Below are positions 38,601-44,053 of a stretch of 44,053 nt of DNA, one piece after another. Each line of letters starts with the position of its first letter. Position 1 is the first letter of the stretch. This stretch comes from Hyphochytrium catenoides (Eukaryota; Sar; Hyphochytriomycetes; Hyphochytriales; Hyphochytriaceae). Both the position numbers and the translations under genes were made by a program. The notes under the pieces are model-generated. The model ran no database searches. It was not told the DNA's origin and was given only the letters and a program-made list of their open reading frames with translations. The stretch spans positions 1 through 44,053 of the forward strand of contig FLMG01002065.1 of the NCBI GenBank assembly GCA_900088475.1. The letters are read 5' to 3'.

Positions 38601-40175
38601 CTACCTTCGTAATATATAGGTGGCAGACCCTGATAGCACAAACACACCAGAGAAGCAGTATGCACTGGCGAGAGCAGTAGGGTCTTGGAAGGACCAGGGA
38701 GGGCGAAGCGACAAAGTTCCATCGCAGGTAACAATCAAAACGTAGACAAGTTCGACCTTACCAATAATCTCCTTGTTGAGACCCCGTTCTTCAAGGACAA
38801 TTTCTTTCTTGTAGATTCTTGCCTCCGCCCTTTGACACTTCACGTGGTGACAAGCGTCTCTGAGTATTGCGTTCTTATATGCCCAATCTAGCCCATGCTT
38901 CGCTACGAACTGATATATCACGTCTGCCGGCTCCTGTCCTTCATAGATGGATACGGTACCCACTCGAACTCCATCCTCCCTTGCCACAGGCTTGCTATAG
39001 AGTAGTGGTTCGGTTCTAGTACAAGGGACTACGCCGCTTGCGCAGACGGAGTTCAAGATAGCGTGCCGATAGGAGACCGGCAATCCATGGTGCATGACGA
39101 ATCTGGAAAATAAGGGAATATAGTTAGACTATGTAACGAGTTAAAAATTACAGTCCAGGACTGATGAACTGCACAGCCACAGAGAGGGAAAACGCCACAG
39201 TGCGGATAGTTATGAGGTAGAAGGAAGGTTAAGATCACCGAATAGTACCAACCGATGTGCCACGTCCACAGGCTCGTCCCCCTCAAGAATACTTAGCGTC
39301 CCAACCGCCTTTCCTTCTTCGGAAGAAACTGGTTTTTTATAAACGACAGGAACCAACCGCGAGCACTTGTAAGGCAAAGCTCCACACACGTTTCTGATCA
39401 GCACATCTCTAAGCTCTCTATCCATGCCTCTTTGGGTGGCAAACTCGTGCACGGCATCCGCTGGTTCTTGGCTTTCAAAAACTTCGAGGAGCCCGAACAC
39501 CTTTCCGTCTCCTCTGATGGTGTTACGATAGATGATGGCATCCGTTCTGCTGCACTCCAAGCTTTGACAGCAGTCATCCATTATGGCGTTCCGGTACTCG
39601 ATGCCCAGGTTGTGTTGCTGACAGAACTTGTATACAACGTCCACAGGTTCCTGGCCTTCATAGATTTCAATAGTGCCAAGAAGGTTGTTGTTCTGCCGGG
39701 AGGAGGGGTAGGAAGCGAAGGGGTTAGGGTATATACAAAGTTCCGGAAGGTATGACAAAGAATTCTTCAGATGGACTTGATAGCGGTAATGATCACACAA
39801 TCAGTCCTAAGTCATAGAGACGCAAAAAGGTCTAAAAGGTTTATCAAAAGCAACCTGATCCGCAACAGGCTTCCGGTATAGCACTGCCGACTCTCTGGTG
39901 CAGCGAAGCTTGGTGCATGCGTCCTGAAGAATTGCAGTTTTTACATTGTTGCCCAGCTTGTGTTGGTTGATGAACGAGTAGGCGGCGTCTGCTGGTTCTT
40001 GCCCTTCAAATATCTGAATGTCTCCAAAATTCAGGCCATCAATGACAACTGGACGTGAATATACAAGCTGTGGCTTCTGAGCAGTTGCTGATCGAAAGGC
40101 CAAGTTGGCGAAGAGCATACAAAGAGAGAAGATCATGATGATGGTGGACCCTGTCAAGTGTCTTCTGGAGACCAT
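35695..40175 (-). CDS. Signal-peptide protein with nine EGQEPAD repeats, two TM helices and a degenerate J domain
   Basis: Seven exons (40175-39855, 39692-39253, 39102-38762, 38513-38304, 38278-37878, 37678-36159, 35887-35695) sum to 3426 bases, 1141 residues. Residues 1-32 form a signal peptide. Eight modules of about 63-90 residues follow, then TM1 (about 643-666), a polar linker with a basic patch (KSKARRKKKRRS, about 777-788), TM2 (about 857-881), a ninth module (about 899-1000) and a J-like domain (about 1037-1120). Each module reads as: beta strand, E-[GSD]-[QDE]-E-P-[AV]-D, helix, helix ending in Cys, 4-7 residues, C-x-R, then a Tyr/Phe strand. All nine keep both cysteines and the x-R. 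The topology implies an ER or secretory lumen for modules 1-8 and, after TM2, for module 9 and the J-like domain. The J domain has DHYRALGIL and WKVKEAYKTLCTPKEREFYD, but GGI stands where HPD should be. I do not recognise the repeat family. The exon 4/5 intron would be only 25 bases. Confidence 0.85.
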
Positions 40176-41427
40176 AGTGGCAAAACAGCTCCCAGTTACG
40201 CGGCACAAGGTTGCTGCTTTTCGGTCAGCTCATAGCAGGACTTCACGCCGAGTTCCGCTATCCGTAGTGCTCTACCGTGTCGAGTTTGCTATGCAGACCG
40301 CTTTAGCACTACGACCTGTGCCCGGAGGTCCAAACCGATGCAATCGGTGTCACCAACTCCGGGCACTTAATGAGGCCACGCTTGCTATTGCCAGAGGACA
40401 ATTAGTGCGGGTCCTCCAAAGACTGTTCACTTCCCACTGGTTCAAGTGTCCAACCGGTTAATAGAGGTGCCGCTTCCTCCCACTTGCACCGTTGCTGTCT
40501 GGCAGCCTAATTGATCTTATCAGCTAGAGTACTGTCAGTGTGACGCTTGGGCCTGGCGACCTTCAGCTGGCCGGCGGTCGCCGTGCGGACGTGGCTACCT
40601 TCAGCGCCAAGTGGGGCTGGGCGGGGCGGCGGGTGATCCAAGAGCCACAGATCGAGAGGAAGGGACCTTACTTCTCTGCCCTGTGCCCTGTATCTTCATT
40701 CTTCTTCAACTTCAGCCACCCATCCGAACTATTGAAATAAACCATTTGAAAGATATCTTTCAGATAGAGGATTTAACAGTTAACTTCGGGAAGGTATTTT
40801 ACTTTCTTTCGGCTCTACAATCCTACCCGCCCTTGTTTCTTGGTGATATCGACCTTTATAGGATTGCCTCGTGTTTATGATAGGTGACTTTATGCAGGGT
40901 AATACAACTTATCGGAAACGGAGGTAGTAGAGTAGCCTGTGCAAACCGCATGGCGACAATATAAGGATGCAAAGTGTTCGAAGCGGAATGTTCCTTGTTC
41001 CTTGTCAACAGGGTTGTGCGTGCGTCTCCGTCTGTGCTGTTTGTTTTCAGTACCAATGTCCCTCAGTTGACTCTTCAACATCAGTCCAGGGGAATAACTG
41101 GAAATCCAAGCGCCACCATTGTTCTATGAACTGTATGACGGAGAAATGGTGAGAGGTGGGGAGAAAGCAAGCTTCTCTTACTCTTTATGCGGGGGATGAA
41201 GCCGGAAGGCGGGGGTAGAAGAGGTGCTAGTCGCGCGATGCTGGCAGGCAGTCCAATCCGCAGCTCACTTGCTCGCAGGCTCATTAGCTCACTGTCCTCC
41301 ACGAAGCACCATAGCTTGAACCATTATGCTACGACGGAAGACTATTCAGGAAATCCTTGTATTTGTACAAGCACCTGAGGTTTCTTGGTAGCAAGGATTG
41401 GGTCTCAGAGGTGTCGGCATCTTCTTC
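40176..41427. other. Intergenic region, divergent promoters
   Basis: It contains the start-side flanks of the repeat-protein gene (minus) and of the intronless seven-helix gene (plus). A short G/C-rich patch at 40611-40631 (gggctgggcggggcggcgggt) resembles a GC box. The open frames here have no domain I recognise. Confidence 0.4.
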
Positions 41428-41622
41428 CAAATACTTATTCTGCCTAGAGGGCAGGCAGGAACAGAACGGTTCACCCTGAGTCACTTGATAGGGCGATAGG
41501 CGGGACTTCAACTTTGGCCGTTTGCAAATACCTATTCTGCCTCGAGGGCAAGGCAGGAACAGAACGGTTCACCCTGAGTCACTCGATAGGGAGATAGGCG
41601 GGACCTCAACTTTTGCCGTTTG
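41428..41622. repeat. Tandem duplication, two copies of about 97 bp
   Basis: Copy 1 is 41428-41524 and copy 2 is 41525-41622, directly adjacent. They differ by a few substitutions and one extra base in copy 2 (a at about 41551). The core agaacggttcaccctgagtc is identical. The copies end about 230 bases upstream of the start codon at 41850. I see no terminal inverted repeats or coding content. Confidence 0.93.
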
Positions 41623-41849
41623 ACACGGCAACGGAGAGGTCGCGGGGGCTGCTACCCGTTTGGGCTAGGTGTGCGTCTCACGCTAAGCCTCTTCGGACGG
41701 TGGACTTAGCAGGAGACGGGACAAGGGTCCTCTACTTAGGAAGCGTTTTGGTCCCAGGTACATCATTGGGACGAACCAGGTTACCTACTAGGAGAATGTT
41801 CTCTAGTATATTAGGTGGAAGCAAGCTGATGGCCTGCAGTATGTTCTAA

Positions 41850-43253
41850 ATGACTGAATACGGCCTAGCTGTAGAAGTCAATACGATGGCCCCACTCTGC
41901 CCCTTTCCATACGTCGGGTCAGGTTGTGGGAAGCCTCTCTCGCAGCTTCAACCCTCGTATGGTGTGTGGAGGTTCATTTTTCTGTTGATCGGTGGGTTAG
42001 CTTTTCTCGTTTCGGCCTGGCGGTACCCTGCTGTCTTACGCTGTGGGACTGCCCATCAACACTACACCTTTTCTCTTCTGCTAGTCGCTTCAACACTTCT
42101 TGTTCTCTGTGGAATAGATCCTCAGGCATACGGCGCAATCTACCCGCTGCTGGCATTCAAAGTTATGGAAGCAATGCTCTTGAGCATTGTATGGACGATA
42201 TCAATTTGTATCTGTTTTCTGTGGCTTCTGCTCTTAGAATCTTCTTTCGGAAGTGGCGTAGTCTTAGGGATAAAGGTGATCCTCGGGACACAGACAATAG
42301 CCCTGTGGCTATGCAATATGGTCCAGGCTGTCCTGATAGGTCTAGACCCCGATGCAAGCGCCCGCGGGGCGGTATTGAGCTGCACAGCTATCGCTATTGG
42401 TGCTCAGGTGGTTAGTGCGCTATCCCTTGTCCTGCTGGGCTATATTTTGCATATCTCTCTCAAGATATCTTTTCCGCGCTCAGCGTCCTTGGCTAGCAAC
42501 GACACACATCAGGACGAATATGTTCTGAACCAGTCTTCTGTTGGCAGCTCTTTTCAAGACCTATCTATGTCATCTCACACTGGCAGCAGCGTGCGGAGCC
42601 TTGGGACCTTAAATTCTGTCAAGGCAGGTAGCGGGTCTATGAGAAGTCGACTCACACCTGCTGCAGATGGTAGGTCTTTTCAAAACAGGGGGAGTATGTG
42701 GAAACTCCGAACGTTCATTGATCCCGGGCAAGAAGCTGGTATAGTAAGACCTGAGGGACAGCCTTCGGGACCCTGTACCACTCTCAGCAGCTGCGTTGGC
42801 AGGATGTCAAAAGTCAAACAAGTTGTCATCTTCGTCACTGGAGGGTTTTCAGTAGCGATCGCGGCTGAGCTTTGCGTGCTACTGCGTGCTGTAAAAGGAT
42901 ACCCGTCTCCGTGGTTGCAATCTTTGCGATGTGAAGACCAACTGTCGCCCGACGACGGAAGCAGCTGCGAACCTGTCTCAGACGTAAGAAACTGCGTTCT
43001 AGCGGCAACCTCTCTGATCTTATGGCTCAACCTTTGGGTCTTTTGGAAGGTGCCAGCTCAGCGTCGGGAAGGGGAAAGTGCCAATCTACCAAAGGACCTT
43101 TTGCTGGTGGATACAGCGGGCAGGTTGCTTGGCCAAGAGTCGTCACTAAGGGATGTGGAGGCATTAATGCCTGAAGAGTGCGAGGGTGATCGAATGTCTG
43201 AAAGTACTGCATTAACACCTTTAGGTGGGGCCAAACAAGGAGAACTCCACTAA
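41850..43253 (+). CDS. Intronless multi-pass (about seven-helix) membrane protein
   Basis: One open frame of 467 codons with no intron. Hydrophobic segments lie near residues 41-57, 72-89, 100-130, 137-164, 173-206, 324-347 and 380-400. This gives about seven helices with a short N-terminal tail and a long Ser/Gly-rich loop (about 207-323) between helices 5 and 6. The N-terminal tail has CPFPYVGSGCGKP, and the sixth loop has two more cysteines that could form disulfides. The overall plan is GPCR-like and also resembles plant TOM1/THH1-type proteins, but I see no diagnostic motif for either. The start at 41850 is the first ATG after an upstream stop that overlaps it (taaatga). The tail after helix 7 is acidic and cytoplasmic-looking. 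Confidence 0.7.
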   Translation: MTEYGLAVEVNTMAPLCPFPYVGSGCGKPLSQLQPSYGVWRFIFLLIGGLAFLVSAWRYPAVLRCGTAHQHYTFSLLLVASTLLVLCGIDPQAYGAIYPLLAFKVMEAMLLSIVWTISICICFLWLLLLESSFGSGVVLGIKVILGTQTIALWLCNMVQAVLIGLDPDASARGAVLSCTAIAIGAQVVSALSLVLLGYILHISLKISFPRSASLASNDTHQDEYVLNQSSVGSSFQDLSMSSHTGSSVRSLGTLNSVKAGSGSMRSRLTPAADGRSFQNRGSMWKLRTFIDPGQEAGIVRPEGQPSGPCTTLSSCVGRMSKVKQVVIFVTGGFSVAIAAELCVLLRAVKGYPSPWLQSLRCEDQLSPDDGSSCEPVSDVRNCVLAATSLILWLNLWVFWKVPAQRREGESANLPKDLLLVDTAGRLLGQESSLRDVEALMPEECEGDRMSESTALTPLGGAKQGELH

Positions 43254-44053
43254 TAGAAATAGCATCACCAATTAGGAAAGGGATAAGAGAGAGCCCGTTT
43301 CCCATAAAATTGAGTTCATCTCAGCGCTGCTCCAAGACCTTTGACATGATCACAGTAGGTGAGGTGCTTGTAGAAGTTTGCCCTCCCTTGGAACCGTTCT
43401 TCAGCGCCCTGCACCTATTTGTTGAGCAAGACTATTGATAAGCATAGTGCTGATGAGTTGTAGCCGTTCAGAGGCAAGTGTAATCGACTGTATGCCTCGA
43501 GAAGTAGTGCAAGACGGTTTCCATGTAGGCACAGGACCGCCCTCCCTTATCTACGTGGTTTCCCCCACAGACAGAAGAAGATTCAGTAGATGTGACAATC
43601 TTCCTCTCTCATCATCTCATCAATCGTTGGTCTTTCTCTGCTATGCCCTCTCTGACTCTCTCTCTCTCACTCTCGCCGTCTCTGCCGTCTAATGGTCTGA
43701 ATGTCTCTTTGTCTCCCCCGGTCTGCCTGGCTGAATGTCTCTCTAGAATTGTGTCTCTCTGTCCCTCTTTCCTCTGTCTCTGACGAAAAGTTCTCTAAAG
43801 CTCGTTATCAGTCTCTCGCTCACTTCATCAATATCTCTCTCTCAGACAGTGGAACCTCTAGCGAAATGACCAATCTGATGAAGGTTCTGCTTGTCCCAGA
43901 TTTTTCTATGTACTCGTAGAACTGTTGTTCTGACTTCAAAAGTGACCAATGTCCCCGGTTTTGGCGGGAATGAGATGAAAAATCACGCGAAAAACCACAC
44001 GAAAGGATGTGTAGATTACCATTCACGTAGTTACTAGTTTGGCCAACGGTGAT
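43254..44053. other. Right-end region, CT-rich, no confident gene
   Basis: Bases 43600-43850 are heavily enriched in tctctct motifs on the plus strand, like the 3' halves of introns elsewhere in the window. This could mean that an intron or leader of a plus-strand gene continues past the edge. No exon with a clear domain is visible. Confidence 0.4.

Overview
The window is nuclear DNA from an intron-rich, gene-dense eukaryote. Nearly every gene is cut into many short exons by introns of roughly 45-370 bases with GT...AG borders and pyrimidine-rich (often CT-repeat) 3' ends. The gene set (SRP72, WDR24, a nucleoside transporter, a sphingomyelin-synthase-like enzyme, a FAM210-like protein) is eukaryotic and there are no bacterial operons. 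I suspect a unicellular protist or alga, perhaps a stramenopile or alveolate relative, but nothing in the sequence proves the lineage. I rebuilt the exons by hand from splice borders and frame. For ten genes the summed exon lengths are divisible by three, and the products match family lengths where a family is known, which supports the models.

Layout, left to right. 1-8943 (-): a multidomain scaffold protein with two PDZ domains, a PH domain, a C2 domain and a long coiled coil, cut off by the left edge. 10216-12164 (-): sphingomyelin-synthase-like PAP2_C membrane enzyme. 12301-13014 (-): small unrecognised protein. 13135-17320 (+): SRP72. 18108-23659 (+): WDR24-like GATOR2 subunit with a C-terminal zinc-binding module. 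24016-24578 (-): four-helix DoxX/TMEM35-like membrane protein. 25375-27148 (+): proline iminopeptidase with an N-terminal extension. 27598-28605 (+): membrane-anchored AAA_28/Ttd14-like P-loop protein. 29961-31158 (+): FAM210/DUF1279 protein. 31409-33969 (-): equilibrative nucleoside transporter. 35695-40175 (-): a large secretory-pathway repeat protein. 41850-43253 (+): intronless seven-helix membrane protein.

The genes do not form one pathway. Several act on the ER, endomembranes or lysosomes (SRP72, the lipid enzyme, the DoxX/TMEM35-like protein, WDR24, the transporter, the repeat protein), but this looks like ordinary eukaryotic gene order rather than a cluster.

The most unusual object is the 1141-residue repeat protein. 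It has a signal peptide, nine copies of a module built on an E-G-Q-E-P-[AV]-D core and an invariant C...C-x-R element, two transmembrane helices, a basic linker, and a C-terminal J-like domain that lacks the HPD tripeptide. I do not recognise the repeat. Other points of note are apparent 20-32-base introns, two GC-AG introns, the PDZ-PDZ-PH-C2 architecture, and a 97-base tandem duplication upstream of the only intronless gene.
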